A stretch of DNA of 64,000 nt from Bactrocera neohumeralis (lineage: Eukaryota; Arthropoda; Insecta; Diptera; Tephritidae), in contig NW_026089623.1 of the NCBI RefSeq assembly GCF_024586455.1, forward strand, positions 14,096,784 through 14,160,783, read 5' to 3'. Shown in pieces: positions 1 to 10,490 of the stretch; within the stretch, counting starts at the first letter, position 1; each line of letters begins with the position of its first letter. The translations under genes and the position numbers were made by a program. The notes beneath the pieces were generated by a model. The model saw nothing but the letters and a program-made list of their open reading frames with translations. It did not search any database and had not been told where the DNA came from.

Positions 1-284
1 AAAGGGTATGTACGCACTACCACTTTCTCTGTGAATGCCCAGCCCTATCGCAGATCCGACACAGAACACTGGGAATCCGTCAAGCACCAAACCTCAAACG
101 GACGTGTACAGAAAGCAAATCGGACATTAGTAGCTTCATCGAAACCACAAAATGGTTTGAACGAGAAGGTAAAACGTGATAGCACTTATAAAAAGGTCTT
201 CAACTAGTGCATCCAAATGGCACAGCTAGGGCTAATTGAGCCCGAAATACAACAGGGCTGCACTCCTACCTACCTACCTATCTT
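1..284 (+). mobile_element. 3' end of a non-LTR retrotransposon (truncated by window start)
   Basis: The segment holds the last codons of a reverse-transcriptase-type ORF, about 100 bp of 3' UTR, and a short CCTA/CTAC tandem tail at about 268-284, the kind of simple tail that ends many fly LINEs. The 5' part lies outside the window, so the clade (R1, LOA or Jockey group) is not resolved. No target duplication can be checked. Confidence 0.65.
3..179 (+). pseudogene. C-terminal fragment of non-LTR retrotransposon ORF2
   Basis: The frame is open from the window edge to a TGA at 177-179. It reads HFLCECPAL near the start, the H-x-L-C-x-C-P-A-L pattern found after the reverse transcriptase domain in I/R1/Jockey-group ORF2 proteins, where a zinc-knuckle-like cysteine/histidine cluster lies close to the C-terminus. 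It ends with a short tail containing SFIETTKWF, similar to the usual end of these proteins. The catalytic endonuclease and reverse transcriptase domains are not in the window, so nothing can be said about activity. The stop followed directly by UTR and tail supports a genuine C-terminus. Confidence 0.6.
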
Positions 285-399
285 ACAAATTGACTGATAT
301 GCAATATAAAGGACACCGGTGGTTTGAAATCCTTATACTGGGTGCGTTTGAGACCCAATTTTATAAATTTTTGACACAAGGAACAGTATTATTAGAAAC

Positions 400-436
400 G
401 GCTCAGTGAATAAAGGCCTAACGAACTAACGCCTAA
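400..436 (+). repeat. Left terminal inverted repeat of the MULE
   Basis: All 37 bases match the reverse complement of 3078-3114. The repeat begins GGCTCAGTGAATAAAGG and contains TTAGGC/GCCTAA motifs that recur many times in both subterminal regions, which may be transposase binding sites. Confidence 0.92.
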
Positions 437-550
437 AAAAAAAAGAAATAATGCCTAAAAATTGCATATAGGAATTAGGCGGTTGTTCATAATGAAAGAA
501 TGCCTAACATTTTAGGAATTTCTTCATTAAAATTGTTAGGTGATTCTTCA

Positions 551-636
551 TAATGAAAGAAAGCCTAACAATCAAAAATGAAGAAACGCCTAATCAGGTA
601 TTTTATCATTTTTGATTGTTAGGCTTTCTTTCATTA
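551..636. repeat. Subterminal 31-bp perfect inverted repeat in the MULE left end
   Basis: Bases 551-581 and 606-636 are perfect reverse complements separated by 24 bp. Each arm contains GCCTAACAATC/GATTGTTAGGC. The same GCCTAAC and AATGAAAGAA words recur at 455-660 and 2920-3100. The arms could form a strong hairpin and lie between the terminal repeat and the transposase start. Confidence 0.85.
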
Positions 637-834
637 ATGTTAGGCGATTTTTCATTTTGCTTAAAGTGTGATTTTTATTACTATTATGCGTGAATTTGTT
701 GAAGACTAACGGTTGTACTTACGGTTAGACAAATGTTTTAGCATTTTGATATCAGTTGTCATTCGGTAAACTTCTATCACTACGAGCAAGTCATTCATAA
801 GTGTTGGACATTGAAATTTATATTATAATTAAAA

Positions 835-2669
835 ATGGATTACGAAATAATTTCTGGCAAGAGGATTAATTCAAAATTGCTTTATGTAATATCAGAAAAG
901 CAATTGTATAAATTTAAAACATTAATAAGAAATAAAACGTATTATGTATGTATAAATAAAAAATGCAAGGCAAAGGTTGAATTAGTGAATGACGTATGTC
1001 AAAAACCAAAAAATGTCATTGAACATAATCATAGTGAGTCGGAAAACCTGGTAAATGAATTAAAGTGTGTAAGTAAAATTAAAAGTGAATGTTTGAATTC
1101 GTCCTCAGTTTTGAGTGATATGAATGCGCTAAGTACAATCAAAAGAAGTTTCTACGATGTTTGTGCAAGGTGAGACGTATATTTATTTAGTTTAATAATA
1201 TCTAAATTTAATTAAATGCGATATTATTGCAGAATCCATGAGCAATCTCAACATTTAGATTTTCACAAGATGCAAAGTGGTTTACAATTATTAGTAGCAA
1301 AGACATTTGTGAAATCTCCGAATTGTGCGCAAGAAGTAGTAGAGGCATTTCAGTTGGAATCCATTTATACGAACTTTGGTTTAACGAAGCATGGAGATCC
1401 GAAACATCAATTTTTTATTGCTTGCATCTAAGGGAATAACGGTTCATTTTGCATATTTGCTTCAAAGAAAATTATGCCAAAAATTGAAGAAAATATTCTT
1501 CCTATGAATAGGACATATATAGTAGATGGAACATTTTCAGTTGTTCCAAATGGATGTTTTAAGCAGCTTTTAATAATTCATATTGAATACTTCGGAAAGG
1601 TATAAAATAAAAAATGTGATATTATAGATATTTTACATTATAAAATCCTATCGTTATTTGAATTCTTCTTTTCAGATCTTTCCATTCTTTTTATACTTAT
1701 GGATAAAAAATCGCAAAAAAACTATGAAGATATATTTTCATACATTAATGAAAATGTATTTGAATTAAGCGCCAAAAGTTTTCTAACTGATTTCGAAGTC
1801 AGTCTTCAAATGGCAATAACAAATAAATATAAGTGGAAACAATTGGCTTCTTCAATAAGAAACAATCAAAATGCCTCTACGATATACCATAAATTCCTTG
1901 GTCTACCTCTGTTACCAGCTACACAAATAAAGGCGGTTTTTGGGAACATAAAAGAAGAATTGATGAATACAAATATGCAAGAATTATTTACACCATTCAT
2001 GATTTATTATGAAAAGCAATGGTTGCGAAAGGTAAGTTCCCTTTTACAAAATGTTAAAATGAAGGTATTAGTTTTGCCTTTACAAAATGCATACACCACC
2101 TTGTAAAAATTCTGTAAAAGGGAAAATTATAAGATTTCAAAATCATAAAATTTATTGTTGTTTTTTTCAAGGTGACACCCGAAGTATTTTCGGTTTTCTT
2201 AAAAAGAACACGGACTACATCAGCTGTCGAGGCCTATAACGGCGTTATTGGCCGCATCATTCAAAAAAATGGAAATTTTTTCAAATTTGTTAAAGCTCTT
2301 ATTGATGAAGAGTTTAATAAGAGTAGAGATTTTGATCTTCTTATATGCAGTCGTGGATCCCATGGTACTTTAAAAAAAAAGAAGACCGTATATGAGCAAA
2401 AATCAAGTCAGATTGAAGAAGCCAGTCATGAACTCTTGCAGGGAAAAATTACGCCCAAAGAATTTTTGCAAAGAATGGTTTTCAAAAAAACTAAAATTTG
2501 TGTTGACCTAGAACCAGATGAGGACATATTTGAAGCAAATGGTCTTCCTTATGACAGTAATAACGAGGATGATAATGAAAGCGAGGATGAAAATGATGAT
2601 GGCGACGAGACTGTTGTTGCAAACATAGCAAGCAATTATTTTGGCGAAATTATTTGGCGATGTGCATAG
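835..2669 (+). pseudogene. MULE transposase with FLYWCH zinc finger, four exons, broken
   Basis: The start is the ATG at 835. Exon 1 (835-1169) encodes a FLYWCH-type zinc finger, with YYVCINKKCKAK and a later EHNH. Exon 2 (1233-1599) ends in the first part of the MULE domain (TYIVDGTFSVVP, first acidic residue). Exon 3 (1676-2031) continues it (FLTDFEVSLQMAI), and exon 4 (2172-2669) has SAVEAYNGVIGR and an acidic C-terminal tail. The introns are 62-140 bp with GT..AG ends. Two breaks are visible: an in-frame TAA at 1429-1431 inside exon 2, after which the same frame stays open to the exon end, and a frame mismatch at about 1690-1698 in exon 3. The encoded product is a cut-and-paste transposase acting on the flanking inverted repeats. 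It cannot be made whole from this copy. Confidence 0.85.
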
Positions 2670-3077
2670 TGTGTTTGGTTTCAAAGCCAAATATATTATA
2701 TTTTCTATGTCGGCATTTAAAAATTTGCTCGACCTGTCATAATGAGCAAAAAGTTAGCGCAGCTGAAAACTTTTTGAAATGTCCTCTATATAGAGCTATA
2801 GTTGTTGAAAATTTAACTGTATTTACATAACTTATAGTTCAATATAATTTAAAAATAAATTTTTTTCTTTTCAAAATATATTTTCTTAAAGTTCTAAGCA
2901 TTTTAATTCGAATTGTTAGGTCTTTTTTCATTAGTGGTTATTACATAATGAAAGAAACCCTAACAATTTATATTTTCTTTCATTTTTAAAATTAGGCTTT
3001 CCTTCATTTTTAAAGTTAGACGTTCTTTCACTTTCTTGTTAGGCGTTCTTGTTTAGGCATTATTTCATTTTTAAAAA

Positions 3078-3114
3078 TTAGGCGTTAGTTCGTTAGGCCT
3101 TTATTCACTGAGCC
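3078..3114 (-). repeat. Right terminal inverted repeat of the MULE
   Basis: This is the perfect partner of 400-436 and is followed directly by the second ATTAGAAAC copy at 3115-3123. Confidence 0.92.
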
Positions 3115-3123
3115 ATTAGAAAC

Positions 3124-3837
3124 ATATTCTTCCCGAATTCAATAATATATTCACAATTTGAACGATATTTTCTATGAAAAGTTAGCCTCAAGCACTGGGG
3201 TCCTCCCCTTCGGTATCTTAGGGCTTGAACTCTTACTCGATTTTTACAAGTTTTTGCATAAGATGGAATTTATATACTGTAAAGTGAAATAATAAAAAGA
3301 AATATAAAGTTACCTAACGAATTTATGGTAAACAATATAAGTGTAATATGAGTATGAATGGCGGTATTGTCACTGGTGAAGCGAAAGCCTTTGGCGAGTC
3401 GAACGTTTTGGCGAAAATTTGACATCTTCAAATGTGACTGGCGAATGAACACATTCGCTTAACTTTGTTGCCATACTAAAATAATGGAGAAATGTCACAC
3501 GAATTCATACCAAATTGAAATTTGTAACGTCCTTAAGCAGAATATTATTATTTTGAAACTATACGGTGTTATTTCAAAAAAATTTAATAAAAATGTTTAA
3601 GAATGTGGACTTATATTTTCAAGATGATAAAGTTGAAAGGACAACATAAAAATTACTTAGGCAGCGACGGTTCATCAGGGATCGCTCGAATCTCATGGAA
3701 CTTTCTTCAGTATTGTAAGTATCTATTGCAATGAAAGTGCATACACACATTTCACATAAGTTTTTATAATGAGATTTAAGGAAAACTTTCGATTAAGCAC
3801 ATGATGCATTTATATATGTGCTAGACAACATAAAAGC
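3124..3837. other. Intergenic stretch between the MULE and a DINE-1-like element
   Basis: No coding region is supported here. The last 100 bp or so (from about 3735) match 9718-9812 on the other side of the first assembly gap, including the shared phrase CTAGACAACATAAAAGCACA just before both DINE-1-like copies. This shows that the homology between the two loci reaches beyond the repeat element itself. Confidence 0.6.
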
Positions 3838-4276
3838 ACAAGTAAGGGAGGGATAAGTTCGGGTGCAACCGAACATTTTATCCTCTTACAACATGCAAGA
3901 ATCGAAGCCAAGGAAAAACTTTAAGGTGCGAAACCAATCATATAGAGCACTGTTTCCCAAAGTGGGCGATAACGCCCCCTTGTGGGAGCTGCAGGTGTCA
4001 AGGGGGGCGGTAATAGACCCAGAAAGAAAATGGGGGCGTTGTGTAGAGGTCTGGGGGGTTATTTGTAATTTTATTTAGCCAGGAGGCCTCTTACACAACG
4101 ACTACATGAGCTCTCGACTCTCAACAACAACTTGTGAACATCAACTAATATGAATTTAAAGATGGCTCAAACTCGGTTCTATATTTCTCTCCGCGCAGTT
4201 CATATATCTGTCCTATTTTATTGAATATAGAAAAAATGAAAATCATGTCAATCGGTCGCTCCGTTTCATAACGGGG

Positions 4277-4680
4277 CATCTCGACAGGTTAGAATTTATA
4301 GAATGCTAACTGTCAAACGTATTGCTATTGCAATTGCCAAATCTGTATGTGGGCATTTGCTATCATAATATAATCATTTGCGCAAAGGTGTTGGGTAGGT
4401 AGGTTCGAGCTGATGTAGCGCATGCTTTGAGCTCTTGAATAATTTATTTTATCACTTGCGAAATGACGTCGGGTAGGTAGCTGATGTAGGGCACGTTTTG
4501 AGCTTTTGAACTCCTTAAATCTTTTATGTGGAAAATAAAAAAAAGGATCTTTATCCTTTCTTACAAATGTATTTCTGGGAAAAATAAGGTAATACGAAAA
4601 GGAGAAAGATCCTTTTTTTACAAATGTATTTCTAGGAAAAATAACAATTCATATTTTTGGACTACTATATAATAATTGTG
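4277..4680 (+). repeat. About 400-bp segment shared in inverted orientation with the Helitron leader
   Basis: This stretch matches the reverse complement of 47922-48312 with moderate divergence, including the phrases TGGGCATTTGCTATCATAATA, GGTAGGTAGGTTCGAGCTGATG and GGACTACTATATAATAATTGTG. It sits between the hAT left end and the transposase start. Either one element picked up a piece of the other, or both carry a third repeat. No target duplication is evident at its edges. Confidence 0.8.
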
Positions 4681-4812
4681 CTTAAGTATTCCTATATAAA
4701 CAATGTAATACTTAGTTTATATTCATTTGTGGTTTTGCGCGCAATAGATGAGCATTACTTACGCCTCCTTTACACTACTCGCTAAGTTAAACATATTTCT
4801 CAAAGCAAAACA

Positions 4813-6576
4813 ATGTCAGAAGTAAAAAAGAAGAGACGGCAATACTGTGCGGAATACATTAAATTCGGATTCATTGAAAATCCCACAAACCCATCCTCGC
4901 CTTTGTGTCTTCTATGTCTAAAAACATTTTCGAATGAAGCAATGAAGCCTTCAAGACTGCAAGATCATTTGAATAATATGCATCCAGATAAGAGAGACAA
5001 GATGTAGAATATTTTCAAGACCTAGAGAAGAAGCATAATACTCAACCAAGTGTAGCAAAACTATTTTCCGCGGCTGCTAAGCAAGATGACGACGGACTTC
5101 GAGCTTCGTACAATATCTCTTTGTTAATTGCTCAAAAAGGCAAACCACATAACATCGGAGAAGAGTTAATATTGCCAGCAATAAATGAAGTAGTAACTAC
5201 CGTGCTTTATAAACCGGCCGCAGATATTATCCGAAAAATTCCTTTGAGTAATAATTCTGTGCAAAGACGAATTGATGAAATGGCTGAAAACATTGAAGAA
5301 TCATTGTGCGATCACCTGAGGTCAAGTCAATTTTCAATTCATTTGGATGAATCCACTTTACCAACTAATGAAGCATTGTTGTTGTCTTACGTGAGGTTTA
5401 TTAAAGATGAGAAAATATGTGAAGAACTATTATTTGCTAGAAATTTAGAGACCGATACAAAAGGCGAAACCATATTCAATATATTGGAAAGTTTCGCGAT
5501 GAGAAAGAGATTCCTTTGAAAAATATTATTTCAATTGCTACTGATGGCGCTCCCGCTATGATAGGGTGCCATAAAGGCTTAATAGCGTACTTAAAAAATA
5601 AAATTCCAGATGTCCTTGGTGTACATTACGTTATTCATAGACAACATTTAGTTGCTAGAAACTTAAGTGAAAAACTATTTCAATCACTGCAATATGTCAT
5701 CAAAGCAGTCAATAAAATCCGCAACAGCTCTTTGAATGATAGACTATTTCATCAGCTTTGTGTTACTATTGACGAGGATGTCAATCGTTTGTTGTTTCAT
5801 ACTGAAGTTCGTTGGCTATCAAGAGGCAATTGTTTGACTCGATCCTACAACCTGTTTGACTCTGTTATAGAGTTCTTGGAAACTAAAGATACAGAATTTC
5901 AAGACAAGCTCATAATATTAAAGAATGATATAGCTTACATGACAGACCTGTATAAATTGTTCAACGATATGAATCTCCAACTACAAGGCGATCAACTAAA
6001 TTTAATTAAAACAAAAAACGTCGTTGCTGCTTTCGCAGCCAAACTGCTTTTACACAAAAAGAATCTGGGCAGACGTGAGTTTCACAATTTTCCGTATTTA
6101 TCAGTATCATGCAGTAACGACGAATTGTTTGCCTACTGCCAACATTTGGAAAACCTTGACTTCACCGAACGATACCAGGACATTTTAAACTTGGAAATAC
6201 CAGACTGGGTGTTGGATCCGTTTTCAAATGTCAACACAGAAATGTCACCTCAGCTGGAAGAAGAACTTATAGAATTGACAATAAACGAGGTAATAAAAAT
6301 CAAAAATGGTTCAAAAATGGTTACCAAGAATTTTGGCTACAAAAACCGATCTCGCGATTGTACCCTGGATTGTGGTCAATCGTTCAACGATTCCTGATAG
6401 CATTCTCATCGTCATATTTGTGTGAACGTGGATTTAGTGCTGTGACAACACAGTTTACTAAAAATAGAAATCGTTTGCTTGTTACCAAACGTGGCGACTT
6501 GCGACTGTTCTTGAGTAAATTGGAACCTGATATTAACAAACTTATTAAACAGCATCAGATTCATCACTCACATTAG
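4813..6576 (+). pseudogene. hAT transposase (BED zinc finger, ZBED type), three frameshifts
   Basis: The start is the ATG at 4813. Residues 1-64 form a BED zinc finger (CLLCLKTF and an HLNNMHP histidine pair). Further on are SIHLDEST (first catalytic Asp region), ATDGAPAM (second Asp), EVRWLSRG, and the C-terminal dimerisation/catalytic block SSSYLCERGFSAV with the catalytic Glu. The order and motifs match the hAT RNase H-like fold with its alpha-helical insertion, in the group that gave rise to ZBED5/SCAND3-like genes. Frame changes occur near 5003, 5498 and 6340, so about 590 codons are spread over four frames. All three catalytic positions are still present, which suggests recent decay or sequence errors rather than ancient death. 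Confidence 0.9.
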
Positions 6577-7040
6577 TTTTTAGATATGGATCGATTATTT
6601 TAGTTTTATTTTAAATAAAAGATTCTCTGTTTTAATACTATAAAGTTGTGTTTGAATAATCATTCTTATTGGCAGGTGGAGCCCGTAAGAGTTAACTTGA
6701 GACCTAAGCGCCGTTGTATGTTACCTACTGCGCTTAGGTTTCAAGTTGCTGGTTATAGTAAAAGTTTCGTTTAGAATTCTCCGTTAATATACATATACAG
6801 GTCACAATAATTAATTTGAAGTTATAGTGGTTTTTAAATAGGTGAAAAAATGGGGGCGCTAAAAAAATATTTATTCTCAAAGTGGGCGGTAGACAAAAAA
6901 AGTTTGGGTACCACTGATATAGAGTAAAGTCAGACGGATGTTCAAAAACCATGATATTAGTTATATAGGGGCCAGGCCAAGTTTTTGCTCAAATGTATCT
7001 ATTTTAGGCACAAAGTTATGACTTAAAGACACACTCTTAT

Positions 7041-8115
7041 TATACTCTCGCAACAATGTTGCTAAGAAAGTATTATAGTTTTGTTCACATAACGGTTGTT
7101 TGTAAGTCCTAAAACTAAAAGAGCCAGATATAGAGTTATATGTACCAAAGTGATCAGGGCGACGAGTAGTGTCGAAATCCGGATGTCTGTCTGTCCGTCC
7201 GTCCGTCTGTCCGTCCGTCTGTGCAAGCTGTAACTTGAGTAAAAATTGAGATATCATGATGAAACTTGGTACACGTATTCCTTGGCTCCATAAGAAGGTT
7301 AAGTTCGAAGATGGGCAAAATCGGCCCACTGCCACGCCCACAAAATGGCGGAAACAGAAAACTTATAAAGTGTCATAACTAAGCCATAAATAAAGATACT
7401 AAAGTGAAATTTGGCACAAAGGATCGCATTAGGGAGGGGCATAGTTGGAAGTAATTTTTTTGGAAAACTGGGCGTGGCCCCGCCCCCTACTAAGTTTTTT
7501 GTACATATCTCGGAAACTACTATAGCTATGTCAGCCAAAGTCTACAGAGTCGTTTTCTTCAGGTATTTCCATATACATTTCAAAAATGGAAGAAATCGGA
7601 TAATAACCACGCCCACCCCCCATACAAAGGTTATGTTCAAAATCACTGAAAGTGCGTTAACCGACTAACAAAAAACGTCAGAAACACTAAATTTTACGGA
7701 AGAAGTGGCAGAAGGAAGCTGCACCCAGGCTTTTTTTTAAAAATTGAAAATGGGCGTGGCGCCGCCCACTTATGGACCAAAGAACCATATCTCAGGAGCT
7801 ACTTGACCGATTTCAATGAAATTCGGTATATAATATTTTCTTAACACCCTGACGACATGTACGAAATATGGGTGAAATCGGTTTACAACCACGCCTTCTT
7901 CCAATATAAAGCTATTTTGAATTCCATCTGATGCCTTCTCTGTATAATACGAGTATAAACATTAGGAGCCAATGATGATAGCGGAATAAAACTTTACAAA
8001 AATACGGTATTTGAAAAATATGTAAATGACGTATTATGAAATCTCGCTTATCAATTTACCAAGCGAGAGTATAAAATGTTCGGTGACACCCGAACTTAGC
8101 CCTTCCTTACTTGTT
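7041..8115 (+). mobile_element. DINE-1/mini-me-like element, family A, copy 1
   Basis: It begins TATACTCTCGCAACAATG and ends with GCGAGAGTATAAAATG, a GTTCGGTGACACCCGAAC hairpin and CCTTCCTTACTTGTT. TACTCTCGC at the left is the inverse of GCGAGAGTA near the right end (subterminal inverted repeat). The GTCY microsatellite (GTCTGTCTGTCCGTCCG) lies at about 7186-7222. The body holds degenerate repeats rich in CCACGCCCAC. It lies inside family B sequence: the uninterrupted relative reads CACTCTTCATTTCTGTTGGG at about 10028-10046. No coding sequence is supported; apparent ORFs recur in each copy but run across the microsatellite. Confidence 0.72.
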
Positions 8116-9050
8116 TTCATTGGGATTACTCACATATTGGCAGATATATGCGGTACAAAGTCACCCCGAAGTTCGAAAATCTTTATATTAAGTAAATGGA
8201 AGCTAAGAGAAGTATTGGTCCGATTCAATCAGTTTTTGACATACAGACTGAGAAGGAGTATCCTTTAATTTCCATCCATTTTCGATCAAAAGTCAGCTAT
8301 AGGTACCAGAGTCTAAATATTCAGTACCTAAGGGCTTGAGCATATTTATTGGATTTAAATAATTTTTGGTCATAACGTGGTACACACTAAAGACTTTATT
8401 TGCGCAAAGTCTTATCTTGAACGAATCATGTGAAATTTAAAATTCTGCTATATGGGAAGTAAGCGTGGTTGTTGTCCGATTTCGTCCATTTTCCAATGTG
8501 GTATAAGAATGTAAGAAGAACGCCACGTACTAAATTTTTTCGAAATCGGTTGGTCGAGTCCCGAGATATGGGATTTCACCAAAAAATGGATGGTGCCACG
8601 CCCATCGTCCAATTTTCACACCAGATTCCATAAACCTCCCTCGTACCATCGCGGTGGTCAAATTTATGGTCTCTATCGTATTTAGTTATTGATTCATCGC
8701 GCTTGTAGTAGTTTTTAACAGTAGTTACAGCTTGCACGGACGGACAGACAGTCAACCGAAATTAAATTTTTTTCTTCATCCTGATCATTTACAGTACGTA
8801 CAACCGTTAGGTGAACAAAATTATAATACTCTGTACCAACTAGTTGCTAGAGTATAAAGAATTCGAGAATACGACATTTTGACGCCCTAAGTCGAGTAGC
8901 ATGCACGGTAATAGGGCATTTTTTAAGGGAGGCTCAAACATCTGATAAGTGGATCAAGCCAATTATTAAGGTCTTATGACCAGTATATAAATACCGCGTA
9001 AGCGAGTTGGTGGTAGTACCAGAACAATGAAAGACGAAATAAACAGCAGT

Positions 9051-9589
9051 TCTTACCGGTGATGGTGGTACCAGAACAATGGAAGAAGAAATAAGCAGCA
9101 GGCGGTTCATACCGGCAAGGCCATTTATATGATTAAAAAGTATTTATTTTATATTCTAAATATTGCAGCAAAAGGAGATAGAGTTGTTAAAAATTGCGTT
9201 GACTGTACCATCAGAAACGCAAGACAGGTAAGAAAGAAGGTTTCCTCTCACCAATAGACAAAGAAGATAGAACGTTACAAACTTATCACATAGACCATGT
9301 TGAACCACTTGAGGTTACTAATAAGAGATACAAACATTTATTCTCCAAGTTTGTGTGGCTGTATCCGACTAAATGCACGGATGCAGTTGGCAGATTAACA
9401 AAATAATCGGTAGTGTTTGGAAATCCTAAGAGATTAATAACAACCAGAATATCTGCTTTCACATCAACCATTTTCCACATACATATATTAGTTAAGCTAT
9501 ACAATGGTGTTCCTGCTTATTGGAATAAATATGTTGAAAGAATTCAAAGAATCATTAATAACACACCAGCAAGAAGTACTAATATATAC
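9051..9589 (+). pseudogene. Ty3/gypsy pol (integrase) remnant, copy before the gap
   Basis: Reading across several frames gives a zinc-finger half (CVDCTIRN), TYHIDHVEPLEVTNKRYKHL at the start of the integrase core (catalytic Asp in HIDH), SKFVWLYPTK, FGNPKRLITTRISAFTS, and the pattern YVERIQRIINNTPARST near the core end. This is the Ty3/gypsy integrase order with internal segments missing. The catalytic regions are broken by frameshifts and deletions. It runs into the N gap and is nearly identical to 10773-11312. Confidence 0.7.
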
Positions 9590-9689
9590 NNNNNNNNNNN
9601 NNNNNNNNNNNNNNNNNNNNNNNNNNNNNNNNNNNNNNNNNNNNNNNNNNNNNNNNNNNNNNNNNNNNNNNNNNNNNNNNNNNNNNNNN
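9590..9689. other. Assembly gap (100 N)
   Basis: There are exactly 100 N, a usual placeholder for a gap of unknown size. The bases before the gap (up to 9589) correspond to 11312, and the bases after it correspond to about 3715-3740, so the two flanking sequence ends overlap in content. Confidence 0.98.
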
Positions 9690-9812
9690 TTCGGGGTTTT
9701 GATCTTTGCAAAAAAGCAACACACTTTTCACATAATTTTTTATAATCACTTTTAAAAAAAAACTTTCGATTCAGCAGGGATGCATTATGTATGTACTAGA
9801 CAACATAAAAGC

Positions 9813-10490
9813 ACAAGTAAGGAAGGGGATAAGGTCAGGCAGAATCAAACATTTTATACCAGAACTTGCAGAATCAAAGCCAAGGAATACTTTAAGGTGC
9901 AAACCAATCATGAGAGTAAAGTCAGACGGATGTTCGGAAACGCATATTAGTTATATAGGGCTAAATAAGCTTTTGCTCAAATTTATCTATTTTAGGCACA
10001 ATGATACACTGTTATGACTAAAAGACGCACTCTTCATTTCTGTTGGGATAAAAACACATATTGGCCGATATATGCGGTACAAAGTTAACCCGAAGTTCGA
10101 AAATCTTTGTATTAAGCGTATAGGGACTAAGGGAAGTGTTGGTCCGATTCAACCCATATTTGACATAGACAGATTCTCAGAGTAGGAGATAACCTTTAAT
10201 TTTTTGTTAATATATATCTCAGACATTGATCGAAAGTCAACTATATGATCAAAAAGTCAGCATTTGGCACCTAGTCTTGAAATATTTTGTTGAATTGAAC
10301 AAAATTTTGTCATAACGTGGCACACACTTAAAAGACTTTATTCATAAAGTTTTATCTTTTGATTAGTGTACCGGAACCAAACGAATCATGGGAATTTAAA
10401 ATTCGTGCTATATGGAAGTAAACGTAGGTTGTTGTCCGATTTCCCTCCATTTTCCAAATGTACCATATGAATGTAAGAAGAACGCCACGA
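9813..10490 (-). mobile_element. DINE-1-like element, family B, copy 2 (without insertions)
   Basis: It matches 3838-3947, 6925-7040 and 8116-8525 in order, uninterrupted. The two sites where copy 1 carries the hAT and the family A element are empty here. Many single-base indels distinguish it from copy 1, and its right part is lost after about 10490, where the sequence no longer aligns. Confidence 0.7.

Larger units (their letters stand above)
400..3114 (+). mobile_element. Complete MULE (Mutator-like) DNA transposon, Phantom-like
   Basis: The element is 2715 bp. Its ends form a perfect 37-bp terminal inverted repeat (400-436 and 3078-3114, beginning GGCTCAGTGAATAAAGG), and the match continues imperfectly for about 25 bp more. 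It is flanked by a perfect 9-bp duplication, ATTAGAAAC, at 391-399 and 3115-3123. A 9-bp duplication is typical of Mutator superfamily elements, and the coding region (FLYWCH zinc finger plus MULE transposase domain) matches the Phantom group described in insects. The ends look intact although the transposase is broken. The Phantom assignment is inference; the MULE assignment is strong. Confidence 0.9.
3948..6916 (+). mobile_element. Complete hAT transposon inserted in the family B DINE-1-like element
   Basis: The element is 2969 bp, flanked by a perfect 8-bp duplication ATATAGAG (3940-3947 and 6917-6924), the hAT hallmark. The ends form an imperfect terminal repeat of about 15 bp (CACTGTTTCCCAAAG at left against CAGTGGTACCCAAAC read inward from the right), close to the CAGTGGTTCCCAAAC ends usual in ZBED-type hAT elements. 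Related sequence at 9899-9930 shows an unoccupied site (CCAATCATGAGAGTAAAG). The transposase gene occupies 4813-6576. Confidence 0.92.
3838..8858 (-). mobile_element. DINE-1/mini-me-like element, family B, copy 1 (split by two insertions)
   Basis: The outer pieces are 3838-3947, 6917-7040 and 8116-8858; without insertions they total about 970 bp. The left end has AAGTAAGGGAGG followed by a GTTCGG..CCGAAC hairpin and TTTTAT. The right end has a GTCY-type tract (ACGGACGGACAGACAGT, around 8738) and finishes with CTAGAGTATAAA. The hairpin near one end, a subterminal repeat and a GTCY microsatellite together are the layout described for mini-me/DINE-1 (Helentron-associated, HINE) elements in Diptera. 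It has no coding capacity. The family name is inference; the architecture is visible. Confidence 0.65.

Noticed and set aside
3838..3900. Hairpin GTTCGGGTGCAACCGAAC considered as a transcription terminator
   Set aside because: The organism is a eukaryote, and the hairpin recurs at the same place in every DINE-1-like copy, so it is an element end.
3863..4078. A 71-codon plus-strand frame at the left end of the hAT
   Set aside because: It crosses the DINE-1-like/hAT junction and the hAT terminal repeat, so it cannot be a gene.
7186..7222. GTCTGTCTGTCC tract considered as a short tandem array or CRISPR-like repeat
   Set aside because: It is a 4-bp GTCY microsatellite inside a mobile element, present in every copy, with no spacers.
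7299..7668. Open frames of 70-85 codons that recur on both strands in each family A DINE-1-like copy
   Set aside because: They recur because the repeat recurs. They overlap on opposite strands, cross the microsatellite in some copies and show no protein family features.
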